A stretch of DNA of 64,000 nt from Paraspadella gotoi. Its lineage: Eukaryota > Chaetognatha. The position numbers and the translations under genes were made by a program. This document shows positions 12,018 to 22,672 of this stretch, piece after piece (positions within the stretch are counted from its first letter, which is position 1; every line of letters starts with the position of its first letter). The stretch lies in assembly GCA_051294375.1 (NCBI GenBank), contig CM119271.1:5302371-5366370 (forward strand), written 5' to 3'. The notes beneath the pieces are model-generated. The model worked only from the letters and a program-made list of their open reading frames with translations. It was not told the origin of the DNA and searched no databases.

Positions 12018-13535
12018 ACTTTCTTCTTTTCTTTCTTTCTGTCTTTCTCTTTCTTTTCTTTCTTTCTCTCTCTTTTTCTCTAAGTTTTTCTTTCTATTTG
12101 TTTATATTTCTTTCTTTCTTTCTCTCTCGTGTGCTCCTTGTCTTGCTCAATGCTCCACAAAGGCGCAAATGGCTTTGAAGGCAAAATTTGATTCGAGAAT
12201 TTCCTGAATAGGAATTGCGGTGAAATACAAACAATTCTAGCGTCAATACCGATACTTTCTTTTTTATAATAATCTTTTAGATTTTTTCCTCGTTTTAATT
12301 AAAGATATAATTATTTGGCTACGATATTAGCAGGACGCCTTATTTCGTGCTCTTCTCTTCTCTCTCTCTCTTCTCTCTCTTCTCTCCTCTCTCTCTCTCT
12401 CCATCTCTCCTATCTCTTCTCTAGTTCGATCTGATCGTCTTCTCTCTCTCTCTCTTCTGCTCTCTCCTCTCTCTCTCTCTCCCTCTCTCTCTCATCTTTC
12501 CTCATGTTCGACATCGTTATCTTTATAATCTTCCTCATACCAATTTAATTTTCCACTTTTTTCAAGAATCTCCTACCATTTCTCCTTTTGCCTTTTACTC
12601 CTTTCTGTATCTTCTTGCTCCCTCCTTCATTCTCACAGTAGAGTGATTGAAATTGATAAAAATTTTATGAATTTAATTTAGCACTAAGATATGAAAATAA
12701 AGGTCCAATAAAAAAATACTTTGATATTTTTTTAAAAAAAATTATACATTGCTGGGCTTACCAAGTGAGCTATATTTATTTGTGTTAATAACCAAGAAGT
12801 ATCTATATTTATAAGTTTAAATGTTTAAAATAAAAAATTTGTATTATTAATGATATTTATTATTTTTTTAATTTTAGATTTAAAATATATTTTTTTATTA
12901 ATTTGACCTACTAATAACATAATTTTTTTAATACATTATTCTGACGATTTTGAAATTTTTGATCTTATATTAAGGGTAATACAATAAAAAATAAGCTTAC
13001 TAGGTAACTAGCAAATCAAAAAAGAAAAATAATGATTAGGATTTATTAACAAGAAGAGTTTTTAAAATATAATCCGTTAATTTTGATTTTAAAACTCATC
13101 ACTACACCCACGAATTCACAACGCATTCGACTCAAATAACTTGTATCTGGTTCAAAATATAAACTGAGGGACTTTTGGAGAATTGCCAAAAGAGAGAGAG
13201 ACAGAGTAGACGGAGAGAGAAGAGCGAGACAAGAGAGAGCTAATAAAACCATTTTGCATGGCGAACCAACAAAAAACTCTTCATTGACTCTGTGGTCTTT
13301 ATTTATATTTATCTATCTCGTCGAAGGGAACCACATATAAAAAATTAAATGACAAAAAAAGAATCAAATAGTTGTGGATATTTTTTCTGTAGATTTCCTC
13401 CCTAATTAGAAAGAAAAAGAAACAATTAAGAACAATGTAGAACACTACGTTAAATTATGACGCTACTGTTTTCATTAAACAACCTACAATTGTAGATATA
13501 AACGCAAACCACAAACACAAAATCGCACTGAGACA
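11113..13535. other. Left-arm sequence beyond the Ig gene: GA, CT and GTCT repeats
   Basis: The block 11128-11373 has an 81-codon plus frame beside an NRF1-like GCATGCGC, but the right-arm counterpart breaks it, so no gene is called. Then come (GA)n at 11542-11622, CT-rich DNA, a (GTCT)n array at about 11960-12014, more CT repeats to 12500, and AT-rich DNA to 13535. Gaps at the corresponding right-arm positions (14981-15166, 15492-15953) are filled here by GA/CT and GTCT repeats. Confidence 0.5.
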
Positions 13536-13955
13536 GTCGCGCTATTGGAACGCTGTCGGCCATTTTTTTTTTCCGCTTCCCTCCAAAGCCTGCGATTTGC
13601 AATGCTTCCCCCCCCAACTTACTCCGCTCCCGCTGCTTTCTCCCCCCCTACCGGGCACCCCGCCCCCCCCCACACGGCATCACACCCATTCCATTTCGCT
13701 TTTCCCGCTTTTTTTTTTATTATGGAGCGCCTCTCGTTTCTATCACAACGCCAGCATCAATTCCTATTCACAAACGTAGGCGTTCGCGCGTCATTTGACT
13801 TTTCGATCCCATCAAAACTGTTTTTTCACCTCTGGCCGCCTGCTCTCTCTTCTCTCTCTCTCTCTCTCTCATCTCTCAGTCTTCTCTTTCTCTCCGTCTC
13901 TCTCTCCCTCATCTCTCTCTCTCTTCATCTCTCTGCTCTCATTCTATTTCGATAC
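13536..13955. other. Unmatched spacer of the inverted repeat
   Basis: About 420 bp between the arms. It has no reverse-complement partner in the window and is not itself palindromic. It holds poly-T and poly-C runs (13563-13680) and CT repeats (13845-13935). Three overlapping frames are open only because of the pyrimidine bias. The unique spacer matters: a simple read fold-back would give no spacer. Confidence 0.65.
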
Positions 13956-16263
13956 TGTCTCAGTGCGATTTTAGTGTTTGTGGTTTGGGTTTATATCTAC
14001 AATTGTAGGTTGTTTAATGAAAACAGTAGCGTCGATAATTTAACGTAGGTGTTCTTACATTGTTCTTAATTGTTCTTTTTCTTCTAATTAGGAGGAAATC
14101 TTACAGAAAAAATATCCACAACTATTTTGATTCTTTTTTGTCATTTAATTTTTTATGTTGTGTTTCCCTTCGAGAGATAGATAAATATAAATAAAGACCA
14201 CGAGTCAATGAAGAGTTTTTGTGGTTCGCCATGAAATGGTTTTATAGCTCTCTCTGTCTCGCTCTTTCTCTCCGTCTCTCTGTCTCTCTCTCTTTGGCAA
14301 TCTCCAAAGTCCCTCAGTTTATATTTTGAACCAGATACAAGTTATTTGAGTCGAATGGTGTGAATTGGGGTGTAGTGATAGTTTAAAATCAAAATTAACG
14401 ATTATATTTTAAAAACTCTCTTGTTAATAAATCCTAATCATTATTTATTTTCTTTTTTATTATTGTAGTAACCTAGTAAGCTTATTTTTTTATTGTATTA
14501 CCCTTATATAAGATCAAAATTTCAAAATCGTCAGAATAATTATTTAAAAAAAATTATGTTATTAAGTAGGTCAAAATTATAAAAAAATATATTTTAAATC
14601 TAAAATTAAAAAATAATAAATATCATTAATAATACAAATTTTTATTTAAACATTTAAACTTAATATATAGATACTTCTTAGTTATTAACACAAATAAATA
14701 TAGCTCACTGGTAGCCAGCAATGTATAAATTTTTTTAAAAAAATATCAAAGTATTTTTTTATTGGACCTTATTTTCATATTCTTAGTGCTAAATTTTAAA
14801 TTCATAAAATTTTATCAATTTCACATCACTCTACTGTGAATGAAGGAGGGAGCAGAAGATAAGAAAGGAGTAAAAGGGCAAAGGAGAAATGGTAGGAGAT
14901 TTGAAAAAAGTTGGAAATTAAATTGGGATGAGGAAGATTATAAAGATAACGATGTCGAACATGAGGAAGAGAGAGAGAGANNNNNNNNNNNNNNNNNNNN
15001 NNNNNNNNNNNNNNNNNNNNNNNNNNNNNNNNNNNNNNNNNNNNNNNNNNNNNNNNNNNNNNNNNNNNNNNNNNNNNNNNNNNNNNNNNNNNNNNNNNNN
15101 NNNNNNNNNNNNNNNNNNNNNNNNNNNNNNNNNNNNNNNNNNNNNNNNNNNNNNNNNNNNNNNNNNAGAGAGAGAGAGAGAGAGAGAGAGCGAAATAAGG
15201 CGTCTGTAATATCGTAGCCAAATAATTATATCTTTAATTAAAACGAGGAAAAAAATCTAAAAGATTATTATAAAAAAGAAAGTAATCGTATTTGACGCTA
15301 AGAATGTTTGTATTTCACGCAATCCTATTCAGGGAATTCTCAATCAATTTTGCCTCAAAGCCTTTGCGCCTTTGTGAGCATTGAGCAAGACAAGGAGCAC
15401 ACGAGAGAGAAAGAAAGAAAGAAATATAAAAAATAGAAAGAAAAACTTTAGAGAAAAAAGAGAGAAAGAAAGAAAGAAAGAAAGAAAGAAANNNNNNNNN
15501 NNNNNNNNNNNNNNNNNNNNNNNNNNNNNNNNNNNNNNNNNNNNNNNNNNNNNNNNNNNNNNNNNNNNNNNNNNNNNNNNNNNNNNNNNNNNNNNNNNNN
15601 NNNNNNNNNNNNNNNNNNNNNNNNNNNNNNNNNNNNNNNNNNNNNNNNNNNNNNNNNNNNNNNNNNNNNNNNNNNNNNNNNNNNNNNNNNNNNNNNNNNN
15701 NNNNNNNNNNNNNNNNNNNNNNNNNNNNNNNNNNNNNNNNNNNNNNNNNNNNNNNNNNNNNNNNNNNNNNNNNNNNNNNNNNNNNNNNNNNNNNNNNNNN
15801 NNNNNNNNNNNNNNNNNNNNNNNNNNNNNNNNNNNNNNNNNNNNNNNNNNNNNNNNNNNNNNNNNNNNNNNNNNNNNNNNNNNNNNNNNNNNNNNNNNNN
15901 NNNNNNNNNNNNNNNNNNNNNNNNNNNNNNNNNNNNNNNNNNNNNNNNNNNNNCTCTGGTCAAAAGATGGGGTCCTTGCAGTTTTCAGATTAACTCTTGC
16001 AAAGGGTTATAAATTCAGAATCATTAAGCATTACTCTAGAATACATTGGTACTACAATGTTCTCCTTTTGTTTTTTTTTTATTGTTCTTCCAATGCGTTC
16101 TCCCATTCAATCCCATTCTCCTCGCGCGACCAGATCTCCGAATGTCACTTCGTTCAACCGATTCTTCGTTCTACTTTCGCGCGACGCCCACTGTTCTCCG
16201 TCCAAATTCTCAAAGCGGAACTCGCGGCGCCGATAAAGTTAATTTGTACGAAGACAATTTCTC

Positions 16264-16273
16264 TGCGCATGCG
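16264..16273. promoter_or_regulatory. NRF1-like site TGCGCATGCG
   Basis: The core of the NRF1 consensus (GCGCATGCGC type), common in CpG-rich animal promoters. It lies about 60 bp past the stop codon of the Ig gene model, with a near-identical site in the left arm near 11174. A perfect GCGCATGCGC occurs at 41868-41877. Evidence is motif match only. Confidence 0.3.
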
Positions 16274-16329
16274 TCGATTTTTTTCTTCTCCTCCCCCCAG
16301 CCAACGATTGGGCCAATTGACGGGTCGAA

Positions 16330-18112
16330 TTATATTCTTCCGGCTCTGAACTTGTCGTTAATGATCCGGGTTTTAATTTGTGAGCCTCTCAGGCGAAATG
16401 GGTAGACAAATCGTCGAATGAAAACAGAATCAAACGGTTTGAACGACTTGAGATTAGCGGATCGCCTGATCTGATTTAATTTAAATCTGGAAGGAGTGTG
16501 TTGCTTTAACTTAACAGGCTGCAAAGGGACGTTATTTTCCACCAAAAAGCACTTATCTTGCTTATTTGTCTATAGAAAAAAAAACTGATAACAATAACAC
16601 CATGAAATGAATTAAATAATAAATGAATAAACAAATTAAAAGAAATAAATCCGAAAAAAGGGTAAGCTCACCTGATCCATCTGGCTGCACTGAGGACTGG
16701 TAGTGACGACGAGCGTAATGTTGAGGATGTTGCCACACCGATACTCCCCGCCGTCGTGGAGTTCCGCCCTGTTCGTTGAGGGGCAGGAGGGTTGGGAGTG
16801 GGGTTAAAATATTTAAGGGGAGGGAATGAGGTTAAAGTGACTGAAAAAAAAAACACCGATTATTTGAAATGCCATCTGTGATACGTTTTACGTCGGTAAA
16901 CTTTTATACTAAAATGAACAAAGAACAACAGCAACGACAACAAAAAAAAAAAACCCGAAAAAAAGGGTCTCCTTTTCGGAGAACAAAAAAAAATTCGGCA
17001 TTTTCCAGACCTCCTGATGACCATGGTGTAGACTCCTCTTTGATGATGATAAAATCCGAATTTAAGAAGATCGATCGTCTGATCGAAAGCCTCTGAACCG
17101 AAAGACAACACCTAGAGACAGAGAGGGAGGGGGAGGGAGAGGGAGAGGGAGGGGGAGAGAGAGGGGGAGAAGAAGGCGAGAGAGAGGGGGGGGAGAGAGG
17201 CGAGGAAGAAAGGGGATGGAGAGGGGAGGTGAGAGAAGATAGAGACATAAATATTCCGATATTTCTCGCTTCTTTTTCTTTTTTTTCCTTTCCTCACCTT
17301 TCCTTTTCCTTACCTTCTTCCAATATTTACTCGGTTTCCGCCATAATTCTCTCTGGGAGCGATTTCCATCTTTTTGGCTTTTATCTCGAAATCTTTTTTA
17401 ACGATTTGTTTATTATGAAAAAAGATTTACTAAAAACGTTGGTTTCTATTCGAGGAGGTTTTTGTTAGTTTTCAAAAAGAAATTTTCATAGTTTTTTACC
17501 AAAAAGAATTTACCTATTTTTTAAAAAAATTCGTTTAACGTTAAATCTAAAATTATTTTGGGAGAGAGTGAATTTATTTAAAAAAACTTGATATAGAATA
17601 AGTGATTATACAAATGATAGATTTCATTTTTCCTTAAATACTATTGCTTCTCGTCATAATCAAGAAATCTCTGGAAATTAAAATAGTGCTGCTTAATTTC
17701 GTAATCTCCAATCATCAAAATTATTCAATCCCTACAGACATCCCGCACTCTCAAAAGTTTCAAACTTCTCCCGCGACAACCCACTGCTCTCTCGCACTTT
17801 GACTGCTACTTCTGCCACTTCCCATGCCACTTCCGACCGCCATTTCCCCAAGACCTGATTGGTGTCCGATTTCATCCAAATCGCCGGTCGCTTGGAGACG
17901 CAATGGAACTCGACGGTGGCGCCGACTGGAATCACCATCTTTCTCGTCAGCGGCGTCATGGCGCCGCCGACGGACGCCGCGCCGGCGATTCCGCGTCGAA
18001 CGACGCCGCGTGGGGCTCGAAGGGCGCGCCGGGGCGGCGACGGATCGACGCCGAATTCGCCGTAGGAGGCGGCGCCGTCGTCGTGCCGAGTTCGAGTCCG
18101 ACCGGCGTCCAT
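16330..18112 (-). CDS. Ig-domain protein, four-exon gene model (204 aa)
   Basis: Exons on the minus strand: 18112-17855, 17092-17022, 16768-16672 and 16518-16330. All introns are GT-AG with phases 0, 2 and 0, and the coding total is 615 nt, exactly 205 codons with the stop. Exon 1 is basic and Pro/Ala/Arg-rich, then enters an Ig fold with GATVEFHCVSKRPAIWMK. Exon 2 supplies the middle strands (SDFIIIKEE). Exon 3 carries AELHDGGEYRCGN, the D-x-G-x-Y-x-C signature. The two core Cys are 49 residues apart and a Trp lies 8 after the first, as expected of V/I-set domains. Exon 4 is a basic tail of 62 residues with no membrane segment. No signal peptide is visible, so the start at 18112 (AAAAATGG) is uncertain and an upstream exon may exist. 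The specific family is unknown. A rival acceptor (exon 3 from 16840) would need a frameshift. Confidence 0.6.
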
Positions 18113-18879
18113 TTTTTGGGAGGAGGAGGAGGAGGAGGAGGAGGATGAGGAGTAGGTATGGGGTAAACGGTTCCTGAGCGTTGACCAGACTGAGATGAAT
18201 GGACGGGGGTAAAGGAGAAATGGTTATTCGAGTTCAGTTTTAAAGTTTGTCAATTAAGTGGGTTTTTTTGGTTTGTTTTTTTTTAAAACTAATTAATTAC
18301 AGCTTCACCACCTAAAATAAACTAAGTTTTAAACATGGATTCCCAATATCAACTTGGTATCGCTTAACGAACGAATCCTAATCGAATTCGATTCTCGAAG
18401 GAATCATTAGATACGATGTTTTTACGCAGGAAACCCGGTCCGGCCCCGTCGCGTCGCGAGGTCCCCGTTGCCTCGTTTAAAGTTTAGTAGAGGAATTAGC
18501 GGAGCCTTTGGAGGTTGACGGTTTTTTTATTTATTAAAATTAATAAATCCTCCGTTTGATATTTTTTTTTGGGTCTTATAGCTATTAAGATAATTAAAGT
18601 CATTAAGATAATCATATTATTGATTTTTCATTTTTCAATCAAATTGAGTTGTACATCAAAAACTATCAAAATTGCTTTAAAGAAAATAAATTTTCTCCGC
18701 CTCAATCGCAGAACTGCGAACATTTTTCTGATTGATGATTATCGTGATCGATGTCATCCCTAAATCTTAACATAATAGATATATAATAGATAATAAATAT
18801 ATAAGAGATCTTAACATAATAGATATATAATAGATATATCAATTCTGAAAACCTTGGTTAGTAAAGATTAAAAAAACAA

Positions 18880-19153
18880 GGAACGGTTATTCCAAGGTGT
18901 TGTGCCGCATTACTTTTCTTTTTATTTATCATGTCATTTATTCCTGATAGTTTATAAGATTTCTTTAAAAACAAAAGGCGGCGCCAGTAGTCGATTAGAT
19001 TTGATTTTTAACAAATGAGCAACAAACTATAAGCAAGTTATAAGCGTTTTTAACGTAAGTGGGACAAACCGACGGACAGACGGAACGACCGACCGACCGA
19101 CCGACCGAAAAGTGACTTATAGAGCTGTTCCGCGAGTATTCGCGGCGCAACTA
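18880..19153 (-). repeat. Interspersed palindrome repeat, copy 5 (right arm)
   Basis: Right-arm counterpart of copy 4. It has the GGTTATTCCAAGGTGTTGTGCCGCA end, AGGCGGCGCCAG, AACAAATGAGCAACAAACTATAAGC, a GACC microsatellite (about 19084-19108), AAAAGTGACTTATAGAGCTGTTCCGCGAGTATTCGCGG and CGCAACT. One base change (GAGTATTCGC) breaks the palindrome core, as in copy 4. Confidence 0.75.
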
Positions 19154-19399
19154 AAAAAGCAAATATAAAAAATAGCAAAAACCTCGCGACGCCTCTCCGT
19201 CTCCACAAAACAAAAAGAAGAAAAGAGAGACAAACAGTTTGACTTCAGAAAGAATCGACGACAAACGATGACGACGACGACGACGACGCACGACGACGAC
19301 GACAAATTCGGTTTCTTCTCTCCTTTTTTTCCCGTGGAACAAACAAGAGATAAATTGCGAAAACCTATTTTTGGCGCAAGTAATTTGAGGTCACGAAAC

Positions 19400-19750
19400 G
19401 GGATGGAAGGGGGGGAGGGGAAGAGAGGGAGAAAGGGGAAGAAGAAGGGGAGAGAAGGAAGAGAGGGAGGAGGAAGGGAAGCGTGGGAGGGGACGGGAAA
19501 AGAGGGGAAGGAGAGGGAGGAGAGAGGGGGGAGAGGGAAGTGAGGGAGGAGAGGGGAAGAGAGAGAGGAGAAGGGAAGAGAGGGAGGAGAGGGAGAGAAA
19601 AGGAGAAGAGGGGAAGGAGAGGGAAGAGAGGGAGAAGAGGGAAGTAGAAAGGAAGGAGAGGGGAAGAGAAAGAAAAGAATGAAAGAGAGGGGAAGAGAGG
19701 GAGGGGAAGAGGAAGAGAGGGAAGAGAGGGGAAGAGAGAGAGCAGAGTTT
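19400..19750. repeat. Polypurine tract in the right arm
   Basis: About 350 bp of GGGAAGAGAGGGAGG-type units, the mirror of 7545-7905. Open frames across it are low-complexity. Confidence 0.9.
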
Positions 19751-20819
19751 TGCGAAGTCCGAGGAATAGAGGACAAGTGATGACCCGCCTCCCTTTCTCT
19801 ATTTCTCTCTCTGTCTGTCTGTTTTTCTGTCCGTCTTTCTTTCATTTAATCTGTCCATCGGTTTGACTGTCAGTCACTCTGTCTTTCTATCTTCCTCTCC
19901 CCCCCCGATCACCTCCCCCCCTTCTCACCTTCTCCATCCTCCGTGACTACCCTGTGATGTTGTGACAAAGTTTTTGGCGAGACGAGCAGCAAAATCCAAA
20001 ACACGAGCAACGAGAAACGCTGCGCGTAGCGCATAGTTTTTTCCATAGCGTAGCGTTGTAGCGCGTAGCGTAGTGTGAAAGCCGAACGGGTTTTTTTTTC
20101 TGTTTTGTTTTTTTGTTTTGTTTTTGTTTTTTGTTTTTTTGGCGTGCGCGAAGTTTTAATGTGCGTGCGACGCCGGTTTTATTGCTTTATTCCCTTTTCG
20201 TTGTTGTCGTCGTGGTCGTCGTCGCGTCGTCGGTTCGTTTATCGTTTGGGTTGTCGAACGCTTTTAGAAGCAGCAACGAACGCATCATGTTTCGAAAAGA
20301 GAGAGAGAGAGAGAGAGAGAGAAGAGAGAGGAAGAGAGAAGAGGAGAGAGAAGAGAGAGAGAGAGAGAGAAAGAGGAAGAGAGAGACTTTTTTTTTCCGG
20401 ATACGAGCAGCGAGCCTCGCGGTCGTATTGAGTGAGAGTTGAGAGGGACGAGAGCTAGAGAGAGATAGCGAGAGAGAGAGAGAGTCGTATCGTTGCAATG
20501 GGCACAGAGGACCACTGGGTATTTTGTTGGCGAGTTCGAAACTGGAAAAATAAGAGACAAAAAATAGAGTAAACGACGGGTTAATTTGACGAATGCACTA
20601 TCGGAGTTATCAAATTTTTCAATCGCCACATGTCCAAATCTCCTCTCTCTCTCTCTCGTCTCAATCTCTCCATCCTCTCGCTCATCTCTCTTCTCATTCT
20701 CTCCTCTTCACTCTCTCATTCACGCCTCTCTCTGCTCACTCTTACGTAAGGCAACTCAATCGAAAGTTTTTCGAAAATGAGGAACGAAATTTTGAAAAAA
20801 AAAAAAAAAATATCGAAAT

Positions 20820-21300
20820 TAAAACGGTTGGGGGGCGAAAGGTGACGATGGGGATAATAGAAATTTGGGGCCGCAGAAAAGTTAGACGGGCGACGTATAG
20901 GCGCCGCAAAAAATGGCAATTAAAACGAGGTCAGGCGCTGGAAAAATGCGAGACGGCGAGGTTCCACGGCTCTGCACCTTATAAAAATAACGTGGGTCGA
21001 AGTCAGCGAAAATTGGCGTAATCGTGAAGAACCAAAAAGTAAGCAGATAACGTTGGGACTTAAGTCCCGAAATCATAACCCGGTAAGAACGGCGTGGCGG
21101 GTTGGCACCAGTATAACAGGAAGAAAGCATGGCAGCGGTTCCGAAACAGGTAGAAGGCATGGCCGCGAGATCGCGAACGGGTAGTCCCATGGAAATGGCA
21201 TGGCGCGGAGCCTGCAAATTGTATTTTCCAGGTCCCACTATTCGTTAAGAACATCGACAGAGAAAAAAATGGCGGCCATGAAGGAAAAAAAATTTCGGCG
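20820..21300. promoter_or_regulatory. GC-richer conserved block with YY1-type site, copy 1
   Basis: The only GC-rich, non-repetitive block near the start of the direct-repeat unit, conserved in copy 2 at about 31250-31720. It ends in AAAATGGCGGCCATG (about 21266-21280), a perfect match to the YY1 consensus (AANATGGCGGC). Frames on both strands differ between the copies, so coding is not supported. A CpG-type promoter or first exon is possible. Confidence 0.25.
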
Positions 21301-21352
21301 GCGAAAAAATTATCGATTTTTTATTTTTTTTGGTTTTGTTTTTTACCTTTGA

Positions 21353-21940
21353 AAAATAGAAAAAAAAAATATTCAAAAGGGGAGGAAAAGGGAAAAAAAG
21401 AGAGAGAAGAAAAAAGGGAGGAAAGGAGGAAAAGAGAGAGAAGAAAAAGGGAGGAAAGTAAAAAGAGAAGAGAATAGAAATGAGGAAGGAAGGGAAACAG
21501 AGAGAAGAAAGAAAAAAGGGGCGAGAGAAATAAAAAGAGAGAATAGAAAAAGGGGAAGGAAAGGAAAAAAGACGAGAGAAGAAAAAAAAAGGGAGGAAGA
21601 AAAAAGAGAGAGAAAAAAGGGGAGGAAAAAGGAAAAAAGGGAGAGAAGAAAAGGGGAAGTGAAAGGAAAGAGAGAGAAGAAAAAAAAGGGGGAAGGAAAA
21701 GGAAAAAGAGAGAGAAGAAAAAGGGGAGGAATAGAGAAAAGAGAGAAGAAGAAAAAAAACAGGAAGAAAAAGAGGAAAAAGAGGAGAGAAGAAAAGAGAA
21801 GAACAAGGGAAAGAGAGAGAATAAAGGGAAGGAAAGGAAAAGAGAGAGAAAAGAGAAGGCAGAAGAAAGGAAAGAGAGAGAAGAAAAAACGGAGGAATAA
21901 AAAGGAGAAGAAAAAAGAAAGTAAACTGGTGAGACATGAA
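21353..21940. repeat. Polypurine tract, about 590 bp
   Basis: A/G on the plus strand almost throughout, in GGGGAGGAAA / AGAGAGAAGAAAA units with a rough period of 30-40. It produces a 278-codon minus frame of Phe/Ser/Leu that is not a gene. Copy 2 keeps only about 120 bp of it before a gap at 31879. Confidence 0.9.
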
Positions 21941-21991
21941 ACGAGAGTAAAAACTACGCAGGTGTAAATAATGAGGCATGTTGCGAGAAAA

Positions 21992-22029
<38 letters not shown>

Positions 22030-22559
22030 AGTGAAGAGAAAAGGAGAGACGACGGGAGAGAACGGCCAGAATCTGAACCACATTGACCGATTGACCGATC
22101 GACCGGACACGAGACTGACCTGACTCTTTACTCCACTCTTTTCATCTCCCTCTCTCTCTTTCTCTCATCTGCTCTCTCCAAACTTTTACTTGGACAAGAC
22201 CAAACAAGACAGAATTTAGATTTCACTGGAATCACATTCTTAGAGAGACGCGTCAACTACTTTTGCTTACAAAGTTTATTTAATACGTTTATTAAACTGA
22301 GAAGATTCTTCCTACGATTAAATTGGATCCTCTACGATTTAATTGATTCATCTCGAATTTGATCTCGAATTTTCTCTACGGATTTTTGTCTAGCACATTT
22401 ATTACATTTATTTACATTTATTCCGCATATTCTATCTTTTTCCGAACTTTTGAAGGCTTCAGTTTACAGAAACGTTTTGGGATACTTTTCGATCAGAAAG
22501 TTGCGACCAGAAGTGGAAACCATCCGCTCACCTCAAAGAGGCGTAGGAGCCAAGCTTCT

Positions 22560-22588
22560 CTACAGAGAGAGAGAGAGAGAGGAATAGA

Positions 22589-22633
<45 letters not shown>

Positions 22634-22672
22634 AGAAGAGAAGAGAGAGAGAGAGAGAGAGAGAGAAGAAAG
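22560..22672. repeat. (GA)n microsatellite
   Basis: A long AG tract with a few AGAG/AAGA phase shifts. In copy 2 the matching interval is a gap (34432-34615), so this tract, with the roughly 550 bp of unique sequence before it, is what the gap hides. Confidence 0.85.

Larger units (their letters stand above)
7050..13535 (+). repeat. Left arm of a large inverted repeat
   Basis: Reverse complement of 13956-20245 at high identity, with frequent single-base insertions and deletions. Anchor pairs: the GCTACGCGC block near 7230-7290 and 20015-20070; the palindrome repeat at 8.2 and 19.0 kb; Ig-gene exons at 9.2-11.1 and 16.3-18.1 kb; the CTACAATTGTAG block near 13490 and 14000. This arm looks like the less accurate copy: regular GTC repeats in the right arm are scrambled here near 8000-8060, and Ig exons that are open on the right are broken here. 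It contains no gap, unlike the right arm. Confidence 0.85.
13956..20245 (-). repeat. Right arm of the inverted repeat (cleaner copy)
   Basis: Reverse complement of 7050-13535. It has sized gaps at 14981-15166 and 15492-15953, regular (GAC)n repeats (about 19260-19305) and the intact Ig gene, so it appears to be accurate short-read sequence. The match to the other arm fades near 20245, just before a (GA)n tract at 20298-20385. Confidence 0.85.

Noticed and set aside
20882-21238. 118-codon minus frame in the conserved GC-rich block
   Set aside because: The equivalent frame in the cleaner copy 2 diverges by frameshift over most of its length, so coding is not supported.
21245-22081. 278- and 245-codon minus frames resembling a multi-pass membrane protein
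   Set aside because: Two overlapping frames are both open because of the purine bias of the plus strand; no conserved pattern between unit copies.
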